DNA from: Symsagittifera roscoffensis
Lineage: Eukaryota > Xenacoelomorpha > Acoela > Convolutidae
Length of the DNA: 64,000 nucleotides
Direction: 5' to 3'
Assembly (NCBI RefSeq): GCF_963678635.1
Contig: NC_087063.1
Span: 67,122,527-67,186,526, forward strand
The notes under the pieces are model-generated. The model saw nothing but the letters and a program-made list of their open reading frames with translations. It was not told where the DNA came from and ran no database searches. Position 1 is the first letter of the stretch; every line of letters starts with the position of its first letter. Position numbers and translations under genes: made by a program. Positions 30,799 to 41,139 of this stretch are shown piece by piece.

Positions 30799-31725
30799 TT
30801 AATCAGTACATTTTCTCAGCTCTTTTTCATAAAATTGTCCCAGAATTTCTTCTTTGTCGAGATCTTGGATAATGTATGTAGGAGGTTTTTTTGTAGATAC
30901 TGCCGAAATTTCAAAAATTTTATCTGTAAATTATGCTTTGTATCCTTTTCGGAACAGAATATCATTCTTTGAAAATCTCACTCTGTCTCCAAATTTGAAT
31001 TTTAGTTTCTTATACCTTGTTAGAGGTTTATTGTACAGAAATGAGAGGAAATCAGTATTTTTGACATCTCTAGGTGATTTCCCAATAGATCTATTGATGC
31101 GACAATTCATTGTAGACAAAAATTGCGGCAACTTGTTAATTAATTTTTCACCATGATCTTTTATGTAGCGGTAATTAATGTGTTTTAATGATTGAATGGC
31201 TCTCTTTGCAAATGCAGCTTTTGTTTCACTCAGGGTCGAGTAAACGTCAATGCTTTTCTTTCGTGCAAAATTTTTGAAAATCAACCCATATTCCGTTCTT
31301 TTATCAACCCAAAGCTTTTCAGAAGTGGTTTTTTGAGAAATCAATTTTAGAAACCTTGAAAATTGTCTATAGCAAATTTAGTTTTCATTGTTTGAACTCT
31401 GACATATCGCGAAAAAACATCAAAAGCAACCAATAAATGTTTGACTCCCTTGTTTTGTTTCGCTAGTGTGTCCACAAATGCCAAATCCATACACCAAATT
31501 TCATTTATTTTTTTTTGAAAATGCATGAAGCCGTCGGAAACGTCTGATTGGGAGACCAAAATTTATATACGATGTCTTTGTTTGTAAAAATTATTCTACT
31601 TTCTTTTTTGACAATCTGCTTGCTTTACTCAAGTTTCGCACAGAACCGTACGCAGCTCTACCCCTAAAATACAATCTGTTCAGACTTACTTTTACAGATT
31701 TTGAAAGGAATCCAAGTTCCTCTGT
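30799..31725 (-). pseudogene. Polinton retroviral-type integrase, near full length
   Basis: Domains in order: N-terminal helix bundle (RGRAAYGSVRNLSKASRLSK), catalytic core (EIWCMDLAFVDTLAKQNKGV with first Asp; KLWVDKRTEYGLIFKNFA with second Asp; SETKAAFAKRAIQSLKH where the third acidic residue should be), and the C-terminal chromo/SH3-like part (FGDRVRFSKNDILFRKGY; PTYIIQDLDKEEILGQFYEK). At the third position the usual AFAER reads AFAKR, so the DDE Glu is replaced by Lys. Two in-frame stops replace conserved Gln codons (CAA to TAA) after KKKVE and before FTDKIFEI, and one frameshift lies near 31,350. Ends TAA at 30,799. It inserts the element into DNA. Confidence 0.9.
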
Positions 31726-32020
31726 CTTTCGCTTTGGCATTGTTGTTGACAACAAGTTTAGGGGGAAATTGAGTTGCTTCTAAGATGGTAAATTAAAAAT
31801 CGGGAAAGAAGGTCTTTTTTCGCTTTAGTGCACACACGAAATCTACAATTGATTCTTTTGTGTCACGGTTATCTAACATGATATGTTTTGACTGACTTTC
31901 TAATTCTAGGAGAACTCAAAACTAGATCAATAAGGTGCTTATTGTTACTCGTTTTCCTTTTTGGATTCACAGCACTGTAAATAGAATCAAAATCTTTGGG
32001 TACAGTCTCCTTTTTTTCTT
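31690..32020 (-). pseudogene. conserved Polinton hypothetical upstream of integrase, E2 copy
   Basis: Counterpart of 15,820-16,165. Readable pieces are DFDSIYSAVNPKRKTSNNKH and LIDLVLSSPRIR, then frameshifts and stops. It ends in the KDRGTWIPFK segment at about 31,690-31,730. Confidence 0.6.
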
Positions 32021-32104
32021 GCTTTTGTTCCAACTTTGTTTTTTTTTGGAAGTGTACTTTGTGATTGATAAACTGAGTAAGAAATTAGAACAAACTGATC
32101 CATA

Positions 32105-32287
32105 CTATGTCAATCGTTTAATGACAAAAGGAGTGATAACAGATATTAATTGTAAGCCTTTTGGCGAACTTAAAATAGTTCTCCTTTTATGCAGTGAAAT
32201 TTTTCTTCGTGTGAGTTGTAATAATTCTCTTTGATATTTTACTATGTTTGTTTTTCGAAGATCCTTTGGTAATGTTATTTCATTCAT
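32105..32287 (-). pseudogene. small conserved Polinton protein, E2 copy
   Basis: LRKTNIVKYQRELLQLTRRK to VITPFVIKRL is identical in most residues to 16,234-16,400. Its 5' part is removed by the ATPase deletion: upstream of LRKTNI the sequence jumps at about 32,275 to a TTATTTCATTCATAGCTTTG stretch that in E1 lies 780 bases away. Confidence 0.65.
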
Positions 32288-32335
32288 AGCTTTGGAGAAG
32301 GTAAAAAATTACCGCTTTGGAGAAGGTAAAAAATT
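32275..32335. other. deletion junction replacing the packaging ATPase
   Basis: E1 sequence 16,395-17,165 is absent here, and the bases GCTTTGGAGAAGGTAAAAA are present twice in a row (32,289 and 32,313), a short direct repeat at the junction. This indicates slippage or repair-mediated deletion. Confidence 0.75.
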
Positions 32336-32491
32336 ATTTTCGTTCATGACTCTCCTCATCAAAAACAAAAATTCCTGAATTTAATTGCTTGTGACAATCA
32401 TCACCATCTCAAATTTGGAATGGAAAAACAATAATATCAAAATTTCAATTTCAAAAACACGATTATACAAAATTATTTAGATTATTTACAA

Positions 32492-32960
32492 TTAAATAGA
32501 AAAAAATCGAGTCCATGTTCCATATGCAAATCCTTTTCTTTCTGCACAGTGAAGAGTAATTGCATGACGAAATGGGTAGTTGCTACACCTCCAATCATAT
32601 TCTTGATCTTTGAAAATCAGATTCTGAACTTTTGGACATGCGTAGTCATCCAAGTTTGTAACCTTTGTTTCCAAAATTTCTGACAGAATTTAAATTTTTC
32701 ATAATTTTAGCAAAAACTCTGTAGCTTTTAATTTTTTCAATATTGTTTCAAGCTCAATATATTTTTCATGGCAACTGTTCCAATTGATTCCAAGAAGATG
32801 CTTCGTACACCAAGAAGACTGAGATGTAGTTTTGAATATTTTTGGAGGAAGAAAAGAATATCCCACACTTTGTCCATTTTTATAAACTCCTAACACTTCA
32901 CTACTTTGTTTTCAATACACTCATTATCCAAAACAACTAGACTCATGATGGTAACTGTTT
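32492..32960 (-). pseudogene. conserved Polinton-associated protein, E2 copy
   Basis: From ATG near 32,945 (MSLVVLDNECIENKVVK), one frameshift, then VYKNGQSVGYSFLPPKIFKT, SSWCTKHLLGINWNSCHEKY, ELETILKKLKAT, a shift, and TNLDDYACPKVQNLIFKDQE, WRCSNYPFRHAITLHCAERK, FAYGTWTRFF. About 150 codons. An acidic start (LDNE), regularly placed Cys/His (WCTKH, CP, C, H, HCAERK) and aromatic residues suggest a metal-binding or nuclease-like globular protein, but I cannot name the fold. Downstream neighbour in the ancestral order was the ATPase. Confidence 0.6.
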
Positions 32961-33199
32961 TTGCTGAAAATTTTAGTTAAAATAACTAACAATCGAACAA
33001 TGCATATACTGATGAAGCAAAACTTTTAACATATAAACGGAAGAACAATCCAGTCACGTGACCAAGAAAGCAAGAACTTGGAAATCTAGATAAAACATAT
33101 CAATAACCAGGTCCCTTTTAAGTAGTAGATGCATGCATGAAGTCTTAAACTTTTTGAATTTGCAAAAAGGTAATCCATACAAGAATTTCCGTATCCAAT

Positions 33200-33663
33200 T
33201 AGACCCCCAAAATTAATTTTTTCTTTTTGTCTTTGATGAAAAGTTATTGAACGTTCATTCTCTACGTGCATTCGTCAATAATGATACAAGTTTTTTTAAA
33301 TGTTTCCACATAAGACAAAACCGAGGTGATAAAGTCAACCAAATTATCATACTCTTCTTTTTCCAACTGAAATTTCTGATTGTTTTTCCAAGTGTTTCCA
33401 TTTCTACGATACTGTATAAGATCTATTTTCTTAATATCTGAACAAAATCTTTGAAAAACTTTTCGTCTTCCATTATGCAAAGTCCACTGAAATTGAGAAA
33501 TTTGTGATTCTGTATCCAAATCTCGCAATTTTGGTAAATTTTGAGATTCCAAAACTGTTAGTGAAAATTTCTGGGTTTTTTCTTGTAAGACGATATGAAA
33601 ATGTCCCAATTTAATTTGAAGCTTCAAAAGAAGATTTCTGGAAAAACCAATGTTCCAACTCAT
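33200..33663 (-). CDS. lineage gene with possible PC4/Sub1-like domain
   Basis: Open from ATG at 33,663 for 133 codons (MSWNIGFSRNLLLKLQIKLG, LRDLDTESQISQFQWTLHNG, then RRKVFQRFCSDIKKIDLIQY, RRNGNTWKNNQKFQLEKEEY, NLVDFITSVLSYVE). The last 60 residues have the pattern of PC4-type single-strand DNA-binding domains: basic strand, R-x-Y/F strand, a glycine turn with W, then a strand running into an acidic helix (QLEKEEYDNLVDFI, compare the family's I.LT..EW..L...I). The frame continues past a break into VENERSMTF/HQRQKEKI. Assignment by pattern only. If right, it would be a transcription or replication accessory of the element. Confidence 0.5.
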
Positions 33664-33794
33664 ACTGCTCAGTTCAAAGAAATTTTAAAAAATGATTCAA
33701 GAAGATGAATATTTGAATAACATTACTATAATAACATCACTCATCAAAATGTAGTGTGGCTTGTTCACATTGTACTACTTGGTTGTGACACACA

Positions 33795-34190
33795 ACTTTC
33801 TCTTCTTATATTTTGCTATGTCATACACCGCATGACATTTTGCAAGTTCCTGCTCCATGGTTGAGTCCTTGTCAGAATAGGAATCCAATACAGGAACGAG
33901 GCCAAGGTTTTCTGCTTCGTGAAAAACAGTATTATGTGTTGCTGATATCCTTTCCCCTTATTTTTCACCAAGATAGACTGGGTTTTTTCAATTTGTCCCG
34001 ATTCACTTTTCTTTAGCAATTGGAAGCAAGGTTCAAAGTAATTTTTTCCGTTGTAGGGTTTTTGAGACCAAGAAAATCTCCCATTTCTTTTTTTGGTTCT
34101 TAGCAAATTCAATATAGTTGGAAAGATATCTTTTCGTGAATACATTTTTGATTTGAGACTCAGAGCCAAGATTGGATTTGATCAGTAGTA
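33795..34190 (-). pseudogene. unidentified Polinton lineage gene, E2 copy
   Basis: Aligned with 18,871-19,269. The upstream end extends further here (KSNLGSESQIKNVFTKRYLS), showing that the ancestral protein was longer than the E1 frame. Frameshifts near 34,090 and 33,960. Confidence 0.55.
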
Positions 34191-34239
34191 GTTGGAAAGG
34201 ATTCAAATATTTAAAACTCAAAGTATGAGACTGATTTTT

Positions 34240-34930
34240 TGAAAACTGTTGATTGTTTTATTGATGGTTATGGTACTGTAAATAGTGAGCGTATCGATTG
34301 TTTTAATTAATAATTGATTATTTGTTAATAAAAATCTTGTCAAAATTGTTTTTATTAAAAATCAAAAGTTTTTTAACGAATAAAATTGTAATTTTCAACA
34401 CGTGTGGTAAAATTAACTCAGAGTTTTCTCGCAAGATGCAAATTTTGATTTGATTTTTTCAAGACGTTTGCAAAAATTTAATTGATATTTTTTACAAGAC
34501 GCAAAAATAGTTTTGGTTTTTTTAACAAGTGTGCAAAAACTTTTCAAAATTTTTTTGTCTATGATCAAGTTTTTTCGTGGCTTTTTAAAAACAAATGCAA
34601 AAATCTAACTTCTTTTTTGTTATTTATATGCAAAAAATGCAAAAACTTTTGTAAAAAACTTGTGAAATACCTGCTGAAACTTTTTCATTATTGATGACTT
34701 TGAGTGATATTCCCTATCCTAATACATTGTTTTTTTGATGTTTTAAATCAACATACATGTACAAAATGCATTTTTTGAATGATCAACTTAGAACAAAAAA
34801 ACTAATGATTTTTAGTTTTCAAGAGTGCAAGAAAATCATCTTGTTACATATTTTTTAAAAACGACAAAAAAAAATCAAATTTTTAAAAAACATTTTTAAC
34901 AAGTTCGCTAAATGTTAAAATGTGAGCTTA
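34240..34930. repeat. AT-rich spacer with short degenerate repeats, copy 2
   Basis: Same as 19,970-20,540, with about 70 extra bases near 34,310-34,350 and a longer end at 34,870-34,930. Confidence 0.6.
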
Positions 34931-34944
34931 TAAGGTGGTGCCAA

Positions 34945-35403
34945 ATTTATGGTGGACAAAGCTGGTCTTGCCTCAATCATCGTTGGTTGTCTTGGTGATT
35001 CGTTGACTGGAGTCCTTGGCTCGGAGAATCCCTTATCCTCTTCGATGGTAAATGGGTTTCCCATAGATCCCTCTTCCCAAGGAAAGAGGTAATCGTCGAA
35101 TGGTTAAGCGAATTATCTAGAGTCAAGAGTTCCGGGGTAGTTCATTCCCACATGCTCGGCCACTTCCTCCATCATTTGCATTTCTCCTAGTTGGTTCTCT
35201 GTAAGGGGTACTTGCGTTATATGATGTTCGTTGAAGTCCCTGCGCATCACCTCCACCATGTGCCAGACATGGATTGGGATGTCTATTCTTGCCCGAAAAA
35301 CTCCACAAACTGTTTTTCGCACTTGGATTTGTATTAAATCAGCTGAAAATTCTAGCGAGATGATAAGGTTGTTGTTTTGTATTGAGAAGATCATTTTGAG
35401 CAA
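34945..35403 (-). pseudogene. spacer ORF 1, E2 copy
   Basis: Nearly identical to 20,560-21,018. It reads 96 codons to LDSR, then two stops close together, and resumes PFDDYLFPWEEGSMGNPFTI, KGFSEPRTPVNESPRQPTM and EARPALSTINLAPP. The stop-containing interval is shared with copy 1 but the exact substitutions differ, so the interruption is old. High GC relative to flanks. See the earlier copy for possible fold. Confidence 0.5.
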
Positions 35404-35614
35404 TAAGTTGAGTTAACGATACAGAGTAAAAACAAGATTTACAGTTGAGAGGGAGGTAGTTGACGATGGTTAAGTTGAATTTAATGTATTTAGAGCTGAG
35501 AGAGGAGGTAGTCGACGGCAGTTAATTTGAACATAAAATGATTTTTAGTTAAGAGAGTGGGGTACCTACAACTGGAATGTGTGAGTTTTTACAATCAAAA
35601 TGGATTTTCCTAAT

Positions 35615-35785
35615 TTGGATTGTAGTCGTGTCCAATGAGAATGCAGTTTTCTCTTTATGGAATTTTTATAGAAAACTCCTGTCCAATAGGAAAAAAAGCT
35701 CCACTTTACACATTGTCGTTACCAATCACAAAAATGTTCATTTTTGTTACAGTTGTTGTATCCAATCAGACAAAAATTACCTTTT
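35615..35785. promoter_or_regulatory. cluster of four CCAAT boxes, copy 2
   Basis: CCAAT at 35,632, 35,683, 35,722 and 35,762: spacings 51, 39 and 40, identical to copy 1. Lies upstream of spacer ORF 1. Confidence 0.5.
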
Positions 35786-35961
35786 AAGGACTTAAATCTT
35801 CCAAATAAGTAAAAATATACACAAAAGCAATCGCAAAAATACATCACCAAAAGTTGTTTACTATAAAAATAAGAAAAATTGCCGATTTAAGTAACAAAAG
35901 AAGGAAAATTAATAAAAGAAGCATATCAGCAAATTTTTTCATCAAGTTAATTGATTTTTTT

Positions 35962-36462
35962 TTATATAATCGATGAGAAATTGCTGATTTTTGAGCAGAT
36001 AGTCAAGTTCTTTGATTTTGATGGAGACTTGAGAGGATAACTCAAAGTTGATGAATTTTTCAAAGCAAATCTCTGGAAAATCTTTAGAGGAATAAAGACC
36101 TTTGCTAGGGAGTTTTGAAAAATTTGGGAGTTGGATAGGGAATAAAAAGAGTCCTTAAAATTGCATCGTACGACTTTTCTTAATAACTTCAAATTTTCTA
36201 AGATAAATAAAACTTCTTTTCTAGTCAAGTGTAACTCAGCAGTAAGTTTATAGCTTTGATACACAAAATGTGGATCAAAAACAAACTCTTTGATTGAGTA
36301 AGTTTCCCTAAAGAGACCTTTACTTAGTCGGAGAACTTTTTTTTGAACAACATAAACGTCCAAAAAATTGTGAAAAAAGTAAGAATCAACATCTATGTCA
36401 TCAATACGGAAATCACACGGAAGATTTTCTTTTTTCTTGTAGAGTCTTTCGAGGAAGTTCAA
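35962..36462 (-). CDS. spacer ORF 2, unidentified (166 codons open)
   Basis: Open from a TTG at 36,462 to a stop at 35,962; no upstream ATG in frame, so the start is uncertain. N-terminal half: NFLERLYKKKENLPCDFRID, then DVDSYFFHNFLDVYVVQKKV and LSKGLFRETYSIKEFVF. Middle: QSYKLTAELHLTRKEVLFIL (helical). The Ser-rich C-terminus (SSTLSYPLKSPSKSKN) looks less constrained. Lys-rich, no membrane segment, no familiar motif. It sits next to the polymerase start of the next unit in opposite orientation, in the spacer that is unusually conserved between units. Confidence 0.45.
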   Translation of the reverse strand: MNFLERLYKKKENLPCDFRIDDIDVDSYFFHNFLDVYVVQKKVLRLSKGLFRETYSIKEFVFDPHFVYQSYKLTAELHLTRKEVLFILENLKLLRKVVRCNFKDSFYSLSNSQIFQNSLAKVFIPLKIFQRFALKNSSTLSYPLKSPSKSKNLTICSKISNFSSII

Positions 36463-36494
36463 ATGTTTTTTAATTGACTATTTTCAATTTTAAG

Positions 36495-38265
36495 AAGTTG
36501 CCAACAGAACTATAAGCAAGACGGGAGTTTGACACCGATAAGCAGAATTTTAAAGCTAGACATAACCAAGATCTCATTTTTGAGAACTTTACCATGTAAT
36601 TCTGCCATGAGCACAGACCAAACCCCAAATTTGAGAGCTTTTTCTTTTCACTTCTGGAAACTTGAAAATATAGACTGTTTCAGTATGGATGGTTTTTGTG
36701 ATCACCGTAAATTAGTATTCGAAGTATGGGATGTTGCTATCACTTCTGTTCCAGGTCAGGTTATTGAGCGAGGTATCAGGAAGAGACATATATATGACTT
36801 GAGAGATGAGTACATAAAAGAGAAAGATACAATTTGAAGAAATGTGGGCGTATGGGAAGTGCAAATTTTCTTAAACCAATGACAAGATCAAAAACCTTGT
36901 CAGAACCCATTTTACCTACAGAAAATCTTCTTCATAAGAGTCCCTTTTTCGGCAGAATTAAAACATGGATCTCTTTTTGGCTATGTTCAATGCAATTTAG
37001 TTGTTCAAGATGAACGAAAATCAAATTTTGCCAACTATCCTTCATTTTTCAAAAACACCGTAGTAAGAAGAAACGATATTGAAGACTATATGAAAAACTA
37101 TGCAGTCGAGAACGAATTGATAAAATATCTTTAGAGAACGCTGATATCGTGCTTCATGCTGGAAAATGGAACAGTTTTAACTCCTATGTTCAATTTTGTT
37201 TTGTAAATTGGCTTGCAGTTAACCATAAGTTGCCATTTTGTTCAGTTTTCTCGGCGAAGATGTTTCAATAGTATCGTTCAATCAGTGATTTTTGCTAAAA
37301 GAGAAGGGGATGGAAACACTCTATCAGGATTTGTAGAAGAAACATTGAAAGTTTTGAGCAGTTCCACCAAGGAAAATCAGATCTGGATAGATCCAGACAT
37401 ACAATCACAAAATAATGCTATGATTAAAAGACTTATAAGGCATTGAAAGAAATATTCAGAAAACTGAATATAGTTGAGAAACACTTGTATGAGTTGGAGT
37501 TGTTGAAATCACCCATTAAACACATAGAACCCATCATTGATTGTTTTTTTCATAGTGTAGTAAGCAAAACGGAGAATGTTGGAGCTTTACTATAACTTCT
37601 TTAACAAATTCTGTGATGTAAGAATCCGCAGATTTGAAAATATATACAGACTTGCTTCATTGAGATCTTGCTTAAGGAAATTTATACGACCTTATCTAGC
37701 CAGTTGAAAAAACATTTGAGAAAAAATGAGGGAAAATGACTGCAGAGAATCTTTTAAGTACAATGCAAGACCGATTTTCTTCCCTCGAAAGTGTTGCACT
37801 ACCCTGAAAAAGCACAATACACGGAAACTATAAATTTTCAAAGAGGAATTTAAATGTACAGAAATGGTCTTTTGTGTAGCAAAAGTTATTGCTGCTATGA
37901 CAACAAGTCAGATAATTTCAAGTTCAGTAGAAAAAGTCTGAACAAACGAGTTCTAGAAGATTCTGGAGACGGCCTCATGTCAAAATACAAAACAGTACTC
38001 GATGAAACAGTCAACTTCACAGTTACAAACAGAGGATTCAGAAATTTATTCCATATGGTTGCTACAAAAGAGAACAACACAAAAAAAGGACTTAGTTATT
38101 TTTATCCAAGAAGGCAGGTTCAAAATGATGAATTTCAAACCAAACCAAAAATATTCAAAGACTTGATGCAATGTAATGAATTTATAACAAGTTTGTATCG
38201 AAGAATTTATAAGAAGGCTTGTTTTAAATGTATATACCATGCAGTACTTTTTTGGTTTTACGATT
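36495..38265 (+). pseudogene. Polinton DNA polymerase B, fragment E
   Basis: Counterpart of fragment D. Pieces: FSMDGFCDHRKLVFEV, a 30-base deletion relative to D near 36,755, VIERGIRKRHIYDLRDEYIK, FGYVQCNLVVQDERK, FSRRRCFNSIVQSVI, REGDGNTLSGFVEETLK and the C-terminal domain from 37,854 (SKSYCCYDNKSDNFKFSRKS, TNRGFRNLFHMVATKEN, KKGLSYFYPRRQVQND). The catalytic DTD near 37,645 reads YTD followed by a stop. About eight breaks. Confidence 0.87.
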
Positions 38266-38299
38266 TTTCATAGAGCTTATTTTTTTTCTTAAACAAATA

Positions 38300-38470
38300 A
38301 AACACATTTTTCTCACCATTCAATTACCATCATGCCAAAAATGGAACCTTACAATTTCTAAATCCCTACCCTAGTACATTGTAGAGTCTAAACCCAATGT
38401 TAATACATTGCATACAAATCCGGAAATCTATAGCGGATGTTAATACATGGGGTCACCCTAGCACCCCCGT
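38300..38470 (+). repeat. satellite-bordering block, copy 4
   Basis: As at 23,960-24,110; retains the AATGTTAATACATTGCATAC segment and the GGATGTTAATACATGGGGTC segment. Confidence 0.7.
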
Positions 38471-39660
38471 CCATTCTAGTTTTTGGCAACCTATCCAAAT
38501 AAAAATAGATGAATTCTGGGCAAGGAAACTTCGAGAATAAATTACAACGGGTAGAAGAAATCTCGAATGATATGACTGAAGTGAGTCGATGTCGATATAA
38601 GTCATTTTCAGCACCCTATCCAGATATCAATTGATAATTTTCAGGCAATGAGAAAATAATAGTTATCACAATAGAAAGAAGAATTCTCTAGTGATATATC
38701 TGGTGTAAGCCGATTTCGGCTTATGTCAGTTTGTTTTGAAAACTCTAAACAAATAATAGATGATGCAATTCAGGCAATGAAACTTTGAACAGAAATCAAA
38801 TTGGGTAGAAGCAATCTCAGTGATATGTCTGACATAAGTTGATTTCGATAAAATTCATTTTTTGATCACTCTAAGAAGATGATAAATGATGAAATTCAGG
38901 CAATGAAACTCTCAACAGGACTCAAAATGGGTAGTAGCGTCCTCGAATGATCTATCCGATGTCAGTTGAATTCGACAAAAATCATTTTCAGCAATCTATC
39001 CAGACAAAAACTGATGAGTTCGAGGCAATGAAAAGCTTACCAGACATCACATTGTGTAGAAACTTTCGAGTGATAAGTTTAATATAAGTCGATTTCGATA
39101 TGTCATTTTACTTTGAACACCCAAGCAGATAAAAATTGATGAGTTTCATGTTAGGAAACTTTGAACATAAATCTGATTGGGCAAAAGCAATATCGAGTGA
39201 TGTATCTGGTTTGATTCGGTATCGGTATGTGTCAGTTTCACCACCCTATTCAAAAAATGAATAAATTCAGGCAATGAAATTTTGAGCAGAAATAACAATG
39301 GGTAGAAGCAACATCGAGTGATCTGTCTGATGTTATTCATTTTCGACATAAACCTTTTCCAGCACCCTATGCAGATAAAAAATGAAGAGTTTCAGGCAAT
39401 GAAATTTTGAACAGAAATCACAATAGGTAGAAGCTTTCTCGAGGTATGAACCTGATACAAATCGATTTCGATTTAGGCCGTTTTCAGCACCCTACCAGAT
39501 AAAATTTGATTAATTCCATTAAAAGAAACTTTGAACAGATATCACAATGGGTAGAAGCAAGCTCGAGTGACATGTCTGATGTAAGTCGATTTCGACATAA
39601 GTGTTTTTTAGCAACCTATCCGGATGAAAAAACCATGAATTTCAGGCAATGAAAAGCTTA
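38470..39660 (+). repeat. satellite family B, array 4
   Basis: Nine to ten units. The first three align with the first of array 3, then about 600 bases of array 3 are missing, so unit number changed after duplication. Confidence 0.87.
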
Positions 39661-39661
39661 A

Positions 39662-40090
39662 CAGAAATCACAATTGGCAGAGACTCTTTCAAGGTACATA
39701 AAAAACCTATTCATTTTCTTCGAATGTGTTGCATTACCCAGGTAAAACTTGATAAACGGTAACCAGGAACTTTCGGAGAGGAGTTATGAAATTCAGAAAT
39801 GCTATGTCTGTGTAGCAAAACTTTTTGCTGCTATGACAACAAGTCAGAAAAGTTCAAATTCAGTAGAAAAGGTCTGATCAAACGAGTTCTAGAACCTTCT
39901 GGAGACATCCATGTCAAAGTACAGGAGAATACTTGATGAAGAAGTCTACCTCACATCTAGAAACAGGGAAATCAGAAATTCTTTTTATTTGATTGCTACT
40001 GACGAGCGGACAAAGAAAGGACTTAGTTATTTGTATCCCAGAAGGCAAGTTTAAAATGATGAGTTTCATACCAAACCAATGTAATTATAA
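39662..40090 (+). pseudogene. Polinton DNA polymerase B 3' fragment G
   Basis: Counterpart of fragment F. Pieces in shifted frames: CSKTFCCYDNKSEKFKFSRK, SKYRRILDEEVYLTSRNR and RTKKGLSYLYPRRQV. Frame-broken. Confidence 0.83.
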
Positions 40091-40520
40091 GACTTGATGC
40101 AATGTAATGAATGTATAAGAAGTTATGCCTTGTATTAAATTTATGCACCATGCAGTACTTTTTAATTTTACGATTTTTCATTACAAAGTTGAGGTAAACT
40201 TAAAATACGAAGCAGTGATTATTTTATTTTTTTCGTAATTCATATTTTTTCTCGAAAACTTTAGATTTTTTTGAAGCTTCATCAAGTAAATAGAGCAAAA
40301 GTAAAAAAGAATGCCATAAACAAACAAGTCATAGAATAGATAAGATCGAACATTATCGTGTTTTGAAATATTCTTTTGAAAAATCTCAAGTTTTTTTTTA
40401 AACTCAATTTGTGCTGAAAAACTCTTACATTTGGCTTACCAGGAAGCAAAAATCATAAAATACAGTTTCATTCAACAATATATACGTAATACCATTACAC
40501 AAAATATGAAATATTATAAG
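40090..40520. other. AT-rich sequence without recognisable gene, copy of 26,280-26,710
   Basis: Near-identical to its E2 counterpart; nothing coding. Confidence 0.5.
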
Positions 40521-40527
40521 TTATATT

Positions 40528-40870
40528 TCCTATCTTAATACATTGTAGAGTCTAAACCCTTTGATAAAACTTAGCATGGCTAACCAACCTAAAATGTGTG
40601 TTTATACATGTTTTCAGCCATATAACCCCACTTCCCCCACCTTTCAACTCCAATATTTTTTTGAAATCACATGGGCAGAACCAATCTCGAATGAAAAGTC
40701 AGTAGTAGATGTCGGAGGTTGGGAGAGGGGGGGGGGTTTGGTGGTGGACCCTTATGATTTTTTTAAGATAGGGAACAGAGCATCCGGTCCGCCAGCTATG
40801 TATTAACATTGGGTATAGAGTCTACAATGTATTAGGAAAAGGGGTTTTATGGTTTGTGTGATAGTAAGAT
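40528..40870. mobile_element. small inverted-arm element, copy 2
   Basis: Left arm CCTATCTTAATACATTGTAGAG and right arm TATGTATTAACATTGGGTAT with CTACAATGTATTAGG. The interior has the same G-rich run (shorter than in copy 1) and satellite-like pieces. Missing the ACCAATGGTAAGG stretch present in copy 1. Confidence 0.6.
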
Positions 40871-40924
40871 AATGGTAAAAATTTGGTTTTTGTGAAAAAA
40901 TGTCTAGTTTTTTTTCGCAAAAAT

Positions 40925-41115
40925 GTTGGCGCGTGTTATTTAATTTGTAAATATCGAAGGTTAACTACGGGTAATTTGTGTAACGAAGGACTTTTTATTA
41001 GTTTTTTTTTTGATTCATGGTAAGTCAATGATAAGAGTTTTTGGGTTGAAACTTGGATTTTTATGAAAAAGTTTTCAAGAAAAATTCAAAACACGATAAG
41101 ATTAGCTATTATTTG
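40925..41115. repeat. convergent intergenic segment, copy 3 of 3 (truncated)
   Basis: Aligned with 27,135-27,320, ending at the deletion junction near 41,115. Confidence 0.75.
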
Positions 41116-41139
41116 AAGGAACCTTCAAACTCAAAAAAA

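Larger units (their letters stand above)
22150..36480. mobile_element. Polinton unit E2 (most complete copy)
   Basis: Contains pPolB (+, 22.15-23.93 kb), satellite, a second pPolB 3' piece (25.86-26.28 kb), then on the minus strand PRO, small membrane ORF, capsid, pX, penton, integrase, hypothetical, small protein and three lineage genes, followed by the spacer. The ATPase is deleted near 32,275-32,335. With E1 and E3 it forms a head-to-tail series: corresponding points are offset by about 14.3 kb (e.g. 20,752 to 35,113; 22,193 to 36,529; 23,535 to 37,854). No element termini seen. Confidence 0.85.

Noticed and set aside
30799-31725. In-frame TAA at conserved Gln positions as a sign of a reassigned stop codon
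   Set aside because: Host receptor and CRAL-TRIO exons use ordinary stops and have no internal TAA/TAG. Other integrase damage includes frameshifts and a lost catalytic residue, so decay explains the stops.
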